Assembly (NCBI RefSeq): GCF_000835495.1
Contig: NW_015622545.1
Location: 1,302,001-1,366,000, forward strand
DNA length: 64,000 bases
From: Cladophialophora immunda
Taxonomy: Eukaryota > Ascomycota > Eurotiomycetes > Chaetothyriales > Herpotrichiellaceae
Reading direction: 5' to 3'
Shown in pieces: positions 1-11,149 of the stretch. Made by a program: the position numbers and the translations under genes. The notes beneath the pieces were generated by a model that saw nothing but the letters and a program-made list of their open reading frames with translations, was not told where the DNA came from and made no database searches. Numbering within the stretch: position 1 is the stretch's first letter; every line of letters begins with the position of its first letter.

Positions 1-38
<38 letters not shown>
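1..38. repeat. (CA)n microsatellite
   Basis: Nineteen CA dinucleotides open the window. The run is cut by the window edge, so its full length is unknown. Confidence 0.95.
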
Positions 39-39
<1 letters not shown>

Positions 40-1200
40 CAACAATTAAGCAAAACAAAAACAAAAATTTAAGAAAGAAAAAAACGACAAAAAAACCTGA
101 TTGCTCAGGGAAAAACCCCCCCGGGGTTTTTATTGAATCCCGGACCTTGCGTACCTTCTCCCCTCTCGACGCGGACCCCTCCTGCTCAACCTCCTTCTCT
201 TTCTTCCTCCTTGAGCGCTCAACCCCAATTTCTCCCTTGCACTTCTCTCACTATGAGGCCTGTTTTGCTGAGTTGGTTGGTGTTAACAACGCAGATTGCA
301 GTCATCAAATTCGAAGTGGTGGAAAAGCTGTTGTGATGCAGTCCTGATCCGACGATTGTTGAAATGGAATTCGTCACAATAATTAATATGATAGTGAAAA
401 CAAAATGAGCCCCACTCTGTGATAAGCAAGATGTAGTGATGGTGCGGCAGTACCAGAGAGAAACCTGGGAATCCACGGGAAACGGTTCGTGCAGCGAACA
501 ATATCAATGTACTCAGAGCCAGAATGATTTAACATTTCGTATTCGAGGGTTCTGGGATCTTCTTATACGCGCTCCCTTGGATGTCCTTCGGCCCGCGCCG
601 AGTACGCGAGCCATCCAATTGCTGCCGCGGCCGTCATCCCCCAGTACCACAAGGTGCCGTGGGGTAGGAGTGCCCACTTCCAGCGCGGCGCCACATTTAC
701 CAGCACCGAGTCTGCGTCGCCCATGCCCTCGCCGGCCTCGCTCTCCTCCCCGTTCGAGGAGTGGTCATCCTTGTCATCCTCGTCGCAGCAGCTTGCCTCG
801 TCCCTCATATTCTCTTCTTCTCTATCCACATCCATCCTCTGCGGCGCTGCGTCGCCGTGCGCCGCCGTGCCCTGGCTGAGCAGCTCGACCGCCCACCCTA
901 CCTAGCTGACGACGCAGGCCCTCGCCGACCCGCATTCTCTCCATACCCGACCACAAACATGAAATAATAAAATATGACACACAAGACATGGAAATGCGTG
1001 CTCAGGAACCGCAACAACTACACATTCAGGGATATTCTTGCAGAGGCGCCGGGCAAAGAGACCGCGCCTGATTTACTTCTTTGTCGGGATGGCGACTCCA
1101 GGTTTATATGCCGTTCGATTTCGTGAGAAGTTCTATGCCTATTATAATGATTGGTAAGGCGTCCCTTCTAGTACGTCCCGTTTGCAATCTGAACCGCGCA
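39..1200. other. No assigned gene; weak minus-strand ORF with one membrane segment
   Basis: I recognise nothing in this stretch. On the minus strand a 90-codon ORF (835 to 563) starts with an acidic segment rich in D and E. It ends in a hydrophobic stretch (LWYWGMTAAAAIGWLAYSA) that could be a single membrane span. It may be an exon of an unknown small membrane protein, or chance. Other ORFs here are low-complexity S/P/R-rich reading frames typical of noncoding DNA. Confidence 0.25.
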
Positions 1201-1216
1201 CAGCGACTCAGACAGG

Positions 1217-2056
1217 TTGGGGGAAACGGTCGCGCTCAGGATCCTCGACCGCGAACAGTACGAAATATGGCTGGCCACCATGCGGCAGGATTATGCGGAG
1301 TTGGATGAGCGATTGGAGGCCATTTTCACCATCTCGGCGGCCGAAGCCGGAAAACACCCCAGGCTGCTGCATCAAATCTCCGGGGCGGACGATCTCTACT
1401 CCTGTCACGATTACAGCAGGTGGTGGCGCAGGCAGGTAGTCATGTGGTGGCACATTGTCTTGCTGGACCAGATGCTCAGCATCGATGGCATGTGCCACTT
1501 TTGGATGGACGAGGTGCCGGCGGACATACCCCTGTTTCTCGAACCCGCCAATCGGCACTGGTGGGGGCCTCCCTCGGACGCCGTGCACGCCTGCATCGCC
1601 ACTACTCCCGCGCCGATACCGAAGCCCAATAGCCAGCAAACGGTCGCCGCCTACAAATTACTAGCTCCCAGGCCGATACAAGCATCTGCTGCCCTCGATT
1701 GCGCAGGCCAAAACCTCGTCGCCACCATGCACGGGGCCCATGTACGCTTCTGCGCAGCGTACAAGAGTGCGCGAGATGCCTCATCCCCATCGGACGTCGA
1801 GTTCCGCGAGATCTGCTATGCGCTGCCGAGCATGTCATCATGCTCCCCGGACCGGCTGCAGATTTTGAGGCTGGTAGACCATTTCAAGACAGCCGGAACA
1901 TGGCATACTACAAATACGGTATTCTCAGTCCTAGAAGCGACCACGGGCCAGAAAATGGCGCACCCTTCCTCAGCAGCTTCCGGGAGCCCGGAAAGTTGCT
2001 CGGGAGCGCGCCGCCCGAGCGGTGCTACTAGATGGAGGATATGCTCGTGCTCTTAG
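1217..2056 (+). pseudogene. Fungal transcription-factor-like remnant
   Basis: A 279-codon frame whose first ~130 residues read like the middle homology region of fungal Zn(2)Cys(6) regulators. There is a paired aromatic segment followed by WWHIVLLDQMLSIDG and then DEVPADIPLF, resembling the usual pattern of WW, then LD, then a D-V-LP motif. No Zn-cluster DNA-binding domain is visible upstream; the preceding 200 bases have stops in all frames. After about residue 130 the translation becomes A/S/P-rich and loses family likeness. I infer an internal fragment of a regulator. The family call is moderate at best and the 5' and 3' limits are arbitrary. Confidence 0.35.
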
Positions 2057-4080
2057 TCCGCGACATATTCTCCAAGCACGACTTCCAAGCCGCCATTTGC
2101 ACCGCCGTCTCGAATGGTAGAGAGAGTCGATCGCGTTTCAGGGCGGTTGTCTTCTCCATCGGACATTTCATACTTGTCAATGTGGAGCTGATGTCCGTCA
2201 GTCACTCCAAGCGCCACAGTCTCTGGACAAGGTCCACACATGCTGTTGTTTGCTATTTCCACACGCACCGCCATAAACGGGCTGCCGAAGAAGCCATCAG
2301 GTATGGTGGTCCCGGTGACGCAGACCATTGGTGGCCACAAGTTCCGGGCACAGCTTCAAAACCCTGGCAGGCCTTTTTCTAGACAGAAACAGCCTCCACG
2401 AAGAAGAACACTTCATAGCCATCGGTCTACAGGCCCCAGCACATGCGAGTCTAGTCGTGGACAGGATGATGATGATGGTCGAGAAGCACATGGACGATCC
2501 CGCGGTGTACCAAGATCCGAACAAGTGGCTGTCACGTCCGATGCGTGTTTGCTGCTGGTCCGGGCAAGCAGCCTCTCCTCGACGTCGAGTCTGATTTCGC
2601 GCCGTTGCCGTAGGAGTCATGGCGACATTGCCGGCCTCCGGTGTTCGTCAGGAACAAAGACCATGCATGCCTGGCAACTTCTATCTCCCCAAAGCAATTC
2701 AAACGCATATGCCTACCGGACAAGGGGGTTCATGATCCAGACTGGACAGAGGAGTTCAAACATAAGGGGGTCAAGTAGGACCTGCTCAGGACCCTGCGGA
2801 TTTCGCCGGAGAGCCCGATCGTGTCCCACGCAACTGCGGTTCGCCGAGATCGACGCCATAGTCCGCAACCGACGGGTGCGCCACGCCAACCATGACGTTA
2901 CCGGCCCCTTCGACATAGCAGAGGTGGTGGACTGCTCTTCGATTGTGGCTGCGTTGCGGTGGGCGTGGGAGTGGCCGACGCGCGGAGCCCACCATCAACT
3001 GATCAGTTGGTGGCCCTGCATGCGTACCGCCTGGATTCGATATCGCCTGGATGTAAATGTTCTACGTAGACTTGTGGACGGCCGCCTCGCTGGCTAGGTC
3101 ACCTTTGGGCAGCACTTGGGCAGCGCTTGGGCGGTGCATCCGCAAGGCGCATCTCGAATTCAATCTCCAAAGCCTCCATCAGGGCCACCTGCTTGCTGTC
3201 TCACCATCATGCGCAGCTAGTACCTCGGAGATGGCTGGCGTGAGTGCAATACATAAGAGTCGGTGGGCCGCGTCCTACAAGCAAGCGGAAGGGGCGATAT
3301 ACCATACCCTCCGTCATCACCCTTCACTCTCCACCCATCTCCATGTGGCGAGTCAAGCCTAACAGTGCAAGCCGCGTCGCCGCCGAGTTTGGCACCGCTC
3401 ATCATCTCGACTTCATCAAGAGTTTCACACAGCGAGTGGCATAAAAGAAGGCCGCGGCCGAGGCGGGACCAGAGCGCCTCAACCCGGAAGCACACGTCGC
3501 CCTCCGTCAGCAGATTGCCCAGGTGTCTTACAGAGTGCCTGACTATGCCGCTACAGGATGGACGAGTAATCTTCAGGAGAACATCAAGACGTGGACCAAG
3601 TTCGTCGTAGGTCGAAGTGACCGCCCAGGCCATCCAGATCGGAGAGTGTGCAAGGCAGAGAATTCCCGGCGCTGGATCAAGATGCGGCTAAAGTTCTCCA
3701 TGGAAGCGAGGAACTGAAGGAACGAAGCCTGACGGAACCTGGGCGGCATCTGAAACGCCTAGGGGGGGCCTGTGGGGAGGCTGCAGTGACTCTGGCCGCC
3801 TGTGGTTGGAGGCTGCCCTTGGCCTCTTCCCCCCGTTCCGCGGACTTACCAAAACTATCAGGATTCCATCGTCAAGATGTCATCTATATCGCCTCATGTC
3901 AAATTGGCTTGTCTCCAGTCGACGTTGGCCCTCAATCGAACGGGGTCTAGATGAGATTGAATATAAAGTGCGGGTCCGTCTGGAAATGAATTCTCAATCT
4001 ATTTCGCAGCGAGCCCGTATTCACTCTGCAACTATCTGTTCAGTTGTCCAGCGAACGAACAAACGGCCGACTTCGCCCAC
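2057..4080. other. No recognisable gene
   Basis: Several overlapping ORFs up to 285 codons (2240-3097, +) exist, but their translations are S/R/P-rich and match no family I know. A plus-strand frame around 3343-3717 reads more like protein (helical, charged, one internal stop near 3441) but I cannot assign it. I see no tRNA, repeat or clear intron. Confidence 0.3.
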
Positions 4081-4087
4081 CCTTCGT

Positions 4088-5154
4088 TTACCATTCCACG
4101 AGTTTCCCCCCAGATGTCGGCATTCTAGTGTACTTTTTCTCTGTGCTAAGATGGCCGAAGTCGCAAATCATCCTCTCCTCCGACTCCTCCCCCTGCCATC
4201 TACTCCCCTCCTTTGCGAAGCGACAGTCCCAGACCCAATAAGACGATATGTTTCCCGCATATTGCTGCCACCAGACACCCATACAAGCTGCCACTACGAG
4301 GTCATACATCTTCAAACCCTCGCCATTGATAATGAGCTTGCCTAGCTTGGCACTGTGGCCTTTGAATCCACCTCCAGCCTTCTCCCGTTCAAGATCAAGG
4401 CTCATCCGAACCTGGTCACCCGGCTTGTCGAGCTGTGCTGGGTCCTCCATGGAGTCGGTGCTGTCACTGATCGAGAGCTGTTTTTGCGCTCTATGGGTAA
4501 AGGTCGAAAGCGCGGTAGATGATGCTCTTCACCATTGCTTGATCTGCGGGGGAGCCAGATGTGGGAGGATACTTGAGCACGTCCTCTAAATTTGGAAGAG
4601 TGGCCATGGTCTCGGGGCCGGAAAGACGTTCGCGGACAGCCCGGTTTATGGCGCCATTCAAAGACATGCCGTCAAGGGTTTCCAGGTCGTCCGGGAGTGC
4701 AGGTATGTTTGCCACATCGTCTTCTGTCTGCGGCTGGTCTCGAATGACCGTAGCAGGTTCGAGCTTCTTGAAGTCGAGCTTAATGTCTTTGTAAAGCACC
4801 TCGATCTCGAACTTCAGGTTCAATTTGAGCTCCGCAGAATAGTACAGTTCCAAGAGGACTCCCACTATTTCCATCTTTTGAGCCACAGCAGTTTTTGTCG
4901 TGGACTTTGTAATATCCCAGGAACTTCCAGAAGTCAAACAACAACCCGAAGATGTAAACCAGCGTATATGCGATCAGTGTGCAGCTGATGATGCCGGAAG
5001 CTGCGACTCCCATTCGAACGCCGAAGAGGTATAGTCCGTCGTACAGCTCCGCTTGCATAGCATCCCGCACTTGAAGAGATATCCAGAAGCTGAGTGAAGC
5101 TATGCTTACGTGAAACTTGAACAAGCTGGGTCTGGGGTCTGGTTGCGGCTGCAA
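4088..5154 (-). pseudogene. Decayed membrane-protein gene, family unknown
   Basis: Reading the minus strand from 5154, the first frame carries a clear hydrophobic helix, roughly residues 42-72 (GVRMGVAASGIISCTLIAY and onward to FWKFLGYY). Near 4900 the coding-like signal shifts to another frame (4937 to 4491). That frame has an amphipathic, charged C-terminal part containing LNLKFEIEVLYKDIKLDF, followed by a further frame (4450 to 4088) with EGLKMYDLVVAACMGVWW. Three consecutive pieces in different frames suggest either missed short introns or indels. I do not recognise the family. It lies just downstream of the homeodomain piece on the same strand, but nothing shows they are one gene. Confidence 0.35.
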
Positions 5155-5265
5155 CGGCTTGACAGGTCCTTTTGATGTCGAATCGGCACCGGGGTACCGA
5201 TATATCTTTCCGTGCCCTTCTACGCCGGGGTCCTGATCTGTCTCTCCCTGCCCTTCTACCCGCTT

Positions 5266-5546
5266 CAGGGCGGGAGCCTCTTTTTTTTCGCACGTCTGGA
5301 GACGAGTTAGACCGGGAATGGGGATATGGGCAGATGATTACCTGTTCTGAAACCAAACTCGGACAAATTTCTCTTCCAAGTTCAGTCTAGTGGCTATCTC
5401 CCCAGCTCCGCCGTTACCTGTGTTGGGTGTTTTTTTGAACTCTTGTTCAAGACTGTCGTACTCGTCTTTGTTACCCTCGTTCTTCTCTTCCTTATGTGCG
5501 TCGTTGCGGTATTTGGCGTAGTCATAGCTTGCTGGAGAAGAATCTC
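5266..5546 (-). pseudogene. Homeodomain fragment with an intact intron
   Basis: A minus-strand frame that opens near 5546 contains SLEQEFKK, then EIATRLNLEE, then VRVWFQN. At 5342 the exon ends AG and is followed by a 46-base intron (5341-5296) with GTAATC donor, a GTCTAAC branch-like site and CAG acceptor. Splicing joins into NRRAKKKR, completing the canonical recognition helix WFQNRRAKKK. This is the homeodomain helix 1-loop-helix 2-helix 3 pattern of a DNA-binding regulator. The basic N-terminal arm is poor and a stop follows four codons after the basic tail. Only the domain core is left, so I call it a fragment. An overlapping frame starting at 5561 is a shadow. Confidence 0.7.
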
Positions 5547-5561
5547 ATTTGGGTCGGCCAT

Positions 5562-6250
5562 TGAAGCAGAAGAGAAGGGGAAAAAAAATAAAGGTAGGAA
5601 AGGAAGCAGAAACAAAAGAAACAAAAACCACTGCACGAGAGAAGAATGGAAAGAAAGACACAAAAACAGCGACACAAGGTGGAATGGGAAGGTGAAGTAG
5701 CCCTGCCTGCCAGGTAGGAAGACGATGGCCACAGGCGCTGAACTAATCCAAGGATGGTACCTTCGGTTCCTTTTGCCTTGCCGGTCGCCCACGGTCGATT
5801 GGACGCCGACGCGCCCTTGCAAGGCGCCTCCCGAACCGCCTATGCATGGCAACTCCCACACAGCAAATCGGAGAGGTGGACGCAGACGCGAACACCAGGT
5901 TGCGGCCCACTCTCTGGGGATGTGCAGCGGGATCGATCTACTACCTGCCTAGTTGGGTCGTTCATTCGGATGCACGTACACGGAACACGAAACCCAGACG
6001 TTCATCCTTTCAACTCACCGAACGAGCACAGATGCCGGGCGCAGGTATGGTGCACGGTGCCGGCTCTTCCGTCTTATGGTTGCCCATCGCGCAAGCCGAT
6101 TGAAGTCGTTGTTGGTCTGGGGTGTTTGACACGGCAATGTTTGGGTGACGATGCGAGACCGAGGGTGGGGCGGCGAGTATAACGGTATTTTGTAAAGTAC
6201 GGAGTAAGGCTATGGGAAGTTACTCTGTAGTTTTGGTGTGGGCTCACCGT
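5562..6250. other. Intergenic stretch, no gene seen
   Basis: The segment 5575-5690 is A-rich (runs such as gaaacaaaagaaacaaaaac). Beyond it, ORFs of up to 142 codons occur with no family likeness. Nothing else is supported. Confidence 0.3.
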
Positions 6251-6262
6251 AAACCTATAGAC

Positions 6263-9200
6263 TTAGGGTTGGTCGTTGCGCTTCGAGAGCGAGCGAGGTT
6301 TTGTTTTTAGCCTTACAGCACGAATCATGAAGCCGTCGGGATCCGTCCACACCTTTTCGAGTACCGCTTGCAGATATGTCCGGGCCCCGTCCCTGCCGAA
6401 CTGCAGGCTGGAGAGCTCGATCAGCCTGTTGCTCGCATTGAGTCGGACGGCCTCTTCGTCGGCGTGGCGTATGTTGAGCATGTGGAAGAGCTCGTCGAAG
6501 AAGCAGCCCAGCAGCGGTACGAGCACAGTCGAGACGGATGAGAAAATAGTCCCGTGCAGCCATGCAGTCGCCATGAGGCATGCGTGCAGGTAGCTGTCCG
6601 AGCGGACCGTCGCGTCGGGGGGCGTCTCCTTTCGCAGCCACGCCACCGTCACACAAATCTGGGTCGCCTTGCCCTCCAGGTCCGCGTTGGGCGGGTACGG
6701 GGGCAGGCCCAGGGGCGACGCCGCCTTGTTGCTCGCCACCAGGATGCTGCTCCGTCGTTCGTGTATCTTGTCCCTTGCATGCCACGCCACGCCTGCGGCC
6801 TTGTCGCCGGCCACGTCCGGGGCATCACCGTGGCTGCTCTCCATGTTGTTGGAGGCAAGCTGGGGTCCACGTAGTTGCTGCACCGCAGAAGAGTTCGGAT
6901 GCGCCGCTCAGAGCATCCGCGAGGTGTCGCAGGCCATCTCTGTGTTCTGATACGTTGCTCCACGGATATTCACGCACCAGCCAGCCAATTCTTCCTCGTG
7001 ATAGGACAGCCGAACATCGAAAATCTCGTAGGCTTTCGAGAGGCTGTCGCGCGAGGGCAATTGCCAGATGATCTCTGTTTTCACCTGATATCAGCCATCG
7101 CTCGCACAGCAGCCGGCAAAGCCTCCCGAGACCACCTCATCCTACCTGACCGCATACGTCCTGGTCAAGCCAGCTAGCAACTGCGCGATCAGGCGGTCCG
7201 AGAGAGTCGAGGCGCGGAGAATCGAAGACTTTTCGACATGTTGGACTAGGTCTAGGACCAGCTCTGTGTACTGGAGAGTCGACTCGCCGCCCAGCCGGAG
7301 GCAGCGGCTGAAGAGCTTGACATATCAATGAAGATTGTACTCTAAAGACGACAGGGATGTGTGGCGCCGGCTGGCGTCGTTCCACTCGTCGCCAAGCTCA
7401 TCTTTGATTTTGGCAATGAGTTCTGGTACGAAGATGGCCAGGCACCCATCTGGATGTTGCAGCACCGCAGCCTCAAGAATTCTCGCCGCATAGCTCGACG
7501 CTTAGGGCAAAGGCGTCGACAAGAACTTTTTGGCAATTTCTAGCATGGCTTGTTTGAGCTGATCGCGGCTCAGCAGGCGAAGGCATTCGCAGGCTGCGTT
7601 CGTCAAGTCGGACGTGCCAGCATCGAGTTCCGAGTCGTCTTGCGAGGCCGAAGTTAGCGTTCTGTCTAGTGTCTACGCTTCTGTAAGCCTGCACCAGGAA
7701 GCCCAGTGCCTTCTGTAGGAACTGTCTGGCAAAGCCTGGAACGCGAGTTGTAGCGGACCGGAGCAAGGTAGACTCGTCGTGGTCGGAAAGTTCTTCACTG
7801 TACGGCACCTTCACCTCGGAGCCCGCCTTGTATAGACGTTCCATCTCGCCATTCCCCCATTGCATCGAGTGCTCGGCGTCGACCGTAATGTCCGAATTGC
7901 CCTTCTCGGCTAGGGGCAACCACGGAAAGCTGCATATGGTAGTCTTAACGAGCCTGGCGACAACTGCTGTGAACTTGGTGTTGTTTGGATGGATGCCGGC
8001 GCAGGTGAGCTCCATCAAGGACGGTGCGTGACACCGGAGCCCCTTTTCTCGGACCATAATGTTACTAAGCTGTTGCAACAAGTATAGGCTCATATAGGCG
8101 GCGTCTCCGTCGACTTTGCTGTTCTGGCTGACATAGAAACTTTTAAGCGCCTTAGGGACGATCAGATCGGGCTCGAGGTCGGCCAACAGTTGCAGGCTAT
8201 CGTGGGAGAGAGAACTGATTGGGAAGCTGTAGCGATCCTCTTGTGCCATCCGCAGCGAGAAAACGCCCAAAAAGAGCGCGCATCGGAGCAGTAGAACAAA
8301 TTTCTCTTTCAATTCCGGGCTGAGCCGCCGAGCGGGCGGCGTTCTCAGCTCGCCAGTCTGCTCTCTGTAGTATCGTAGGCTGAAGGAGTAGGCCACCCGA
8401 TAAAGGAGCCGGGAGACAAACAGAATGTCTGGGGGGTCGGCTTCTGGGTGGTACAAAAGACACACCGAACCTATAAGACTCTCTAGGCCTGAGAGCATCG
8501 AGGGTTGTAGCGTCTCGCACATGGGAGAGAGCGAGTATACGATCCACTCGGTGATTCTGCCGGCAAGAGTTGCTCGCTTTTCACGAAAGTCGGACGGAAG
8601 GAATTCAAGGATAGAAGGGTCATGGAACGACTGGCCGCCTTCCTTGTCATCTAAGAGGATGCATCAGCCGGGAAATGGCCCCGAAAATTGCGTCCGACTG
8701 GGCCGCACAAAAAATGCCGTGCGGTCCAAAGGAGACGTGTTCGCATTCCAGATGGGACGCGGCAAATCTGGAGAAGAGCTGAACATAGTTCGCGGTGGCT
8801 TGATAGCCATGGTTTTGCATGACGAATAGCTTGAAAAGCATGGGCCGGATGGTGGCCGGCTGGCAGTTGGGGCAAGACTCTGGGGCTGGGGCCGTCGGGA
8901 CCATGGCCGAGATCAGATTGGCTACCTGGGCTCCCTTATGCTTGTTGGGATGAGCCGTGTCGACAAAGGGGAGTAGCCTTTGGAGGATGGCTATTCGATC
9001 CTGGGGATCGAGCAGCGCTTGTGCATGGAAGAGGATCTCGAAGGCATTGAAGGTCCCTTGAACCATGTTGTTCTCGAGCCCGAGGTGCGGCGACTTCAGG
9101 CGTTCGATCATTTGTTCCCAGTCCAACTTCTTGTGTAGTGTCATGTCTCGGCTAGCGTCGACATATCAGCGTTGCCTTTTTCTGTCCCACGTCAAGTCGT

Positions 9201-9720
9201 TGAACATCCATTCACATCCATTCCAGGACATCCATCCCAAGCGGCGTGCCGGGCGCGAAGTCAAGGTTGAAGAGGATGGCAGCAAGCGTGGCGCGCGCCT
9301 CGCGGGGGATGTCGAGCTCCAAGAGCTGCCAATTCCTCAAATTTTCGCACCATAGCTGGGTCCCGCCCCCGCCGCGGCATTACCAGCATGAAGAGGGGCT
9401 CCCTTTGTATATTTGTGCAGCTGAGCCAGGTCGGTCCTGAGGTCACTCAGGTCGGGCTTGGCTAGAAGGGAGTCGGTGTTCAAAGTCAGGCGCATGGTCC
9501 CCCTGCCATCCATCCGGAAATTCCGTGTGCGCCCGAGAATAGAGAGCATTCATGGCTCATACCGCTTCTGGACTAGCGCCTTCAATTCCTCCCAGACTTC
9601 TATCGCGTCTTGCTCGGTCCATTGGGCTTCGTCGTGGGTGCATACATTGAGCTGGCTGCAGTAGCGTGGGAAGCCGATCAATTCGGTTAGGGGGAGGGAG
9701 GTTTGTCGAAGGGGAGGAGG
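6263..9720 (-). pseudogene. BLM10/PA200-like proteasome activator, decayed and 3'-truncated
   Basis: Reading the minus strand in order, a chain of frames follows the fungal BLM10 N-terminal half. FPRYCSQLNVC is near 9670. LRNWQLLELDIPREARATL is near 9330. LLDPQDRIAILQRLLPF and FSRFAASHLECEHVSFGPHG lie within 9144-8647. YYREQTGELRTPP, LSPELKEKFVLLLR and LADLEPDLIVPKALKSFY lie within 8522-7473. LTNAACECLRLLSRDQ, FVPELIAKIKDELGD and LIAQLLAGLTRTYAV lie within about 7650-7160. IIWQLPSRDSLSKAYEIF is near 7070. BLM10 proteins are HEAT-repeat caps of the 20S proteasome of about 2000 residues; here at most half is represented. At least two in-frame stops occur (TAA near 7500, TGA near 7325 where the family has Trp). 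The last part (6883-6263) is an open frame I cannot align. I judge it a non-functional copy. Confidence 0.75.
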
Positions 9721-9760
9721 TCGAGGAGGTGCTGACGGGGTGGCTCAGATCCGCGGGCCT

Positions 9761-11149
9761 GCTTTTCAGACAGCAGAAGATGCTGATGAGATAGGTTCTT
9801 AGCTAATGCACACGCCCGAAATGGGAGGGACACCGTGCACTGGGGACAGACACTTTTTGTACCGTTCGCCGAGGCGTGCGGGGCGCCAATTTAATTACCA
9901 CTGGCAGACGGGAGCCTGTTGCGCAGACAGGCAGCTGCACGCGACGCTTCTTGTCTGAATTTTCATTTTTCTCCCATTTTCGCCATCAACACTAACCTAG
10001 AATCTCTCGAATTAACATCTCCGAACATTGGAAGCAACGAAAGCTATCCTCCACTACGACTACGAAACCGTCCGCGACAAACACTCCAACTAACCTTTCA
10101 GTCTTCCTGTCGATTTGCCCTCGACCGGCCCGTGACCCGTTAGGTCCGAATGGACGCAAGTTCGACCGTTTTTGCAGCTGCGTGGCGATTGCTCGACCAG
10201 ACGCCCGAACCTGAACATGAAGTGCCTAAGACCTCCTCAAGATCCGAGTGCGAATTGCTCATAGAGCAAGGGTGGGCGGGGGAGAGCCATGCCATTATGG
10301 AAGAGAATCGGGAGCAGATTGAAAAGCAAGAGTACTGGAAATATGAAGAGACTTCAAGCTCGGCCTGGCTGCCAAACACGCCTTGCACGCGGGGTCGCGA
10401 CAGCAATGCAAAACGACAAAGAATTTGAACCTGGTACTGTCAGGCCTGGGTGTTCCGCGCCGAGAAGTCGAGAATATTGGATTCGGAGTGCCCGAGAAGG
10501 AGTACTGGGACATTGAGTTTGAATTATTGAAGAAATTCACAAACGAGATGCAGGAGTCGAACCAGAGCACGGAAGATTTGCAGGCCGCATCACCGACACA
10601 CACTTAGCCACTGGCACCTCGTTCTATCAACCGCAACGCTTCGCCCAAAAAGGGATCGGGGACTGGTAGAGTCCAGAGAGAAAACGTTCAGAGGGAAAGA
10701 TTCCAGACGGGAGGAGTGCAAAGACGCGCTGCCAGCCCCAGAACAGTCCGACAAGAAGAAGCAAGATCACAAAAGCATTGGAGTAACAGGAACTTCCTTC
10801 GGCAAGAGAAGGAACGGCAAGAAAAGCAACGGCGATGGAGGAAATGGTGAAGAGAGGGGGGGGACTGGGGCGAGCTGGCCCCTTGAGATCTACCTCAGGC
10901 AAGGAGACGACGGCCCTGTCGACCTTGGGCGAGCAGAACTCTTCACGAGCCTCGGACAGGCATGCAAGGACCAAAATATCCGCCGACAAACCACACCATC
11001 CTGCGGACAACCGTTCTGGGGGCTTGCGAAAACCGGCAAGAATCGAGAAACAAAAGTAACCAAAAAAGCGACCAAAGCAGCAATCAATTCAACCGGCAAT
11101 TCCACACTCTGGGCCCGACACCCTCATACGCTCGTGAGACCCGGAAAGG
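9761..11149. other. Region upstream of the kinase; possible N-terminal exons
   Basis: Plus-strand frames at 10150-10428 and then about 10430-10607 (another frame) contain charged helical segments (EENREQIEKQEYWKYEE, YWDIEFELLKKFTNEMQ). These could be the N-terminal, coiled-coil-like part of the kinase downstream, shifted by an unrecognised intron or an indel. From 10620 to 11150 the translation is Q/R/E-rich. No homology is recognised. Confidence 0.25.

Noticed and set aside
2240..3097. 285-codon plus-strand ORF
   Set aside because: Translation is S/R/H-rich without domain-like pattern; overlaps other equally poor frames.
3520..3720. Integrase/FluG-like start (AATGWTSNLQENIKTWTKFV)
   Set aside because: Likeness limited to a few residues; catalytic Arg/Tyr regions absent.
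5394..5561. Frame starting MADPNEILLQQ, with RKRRTRVTKT like a homeodomain arm
   Set aside because: The homeodomain helices are in another frame that is open from about 5546; this one stops before helix 2.
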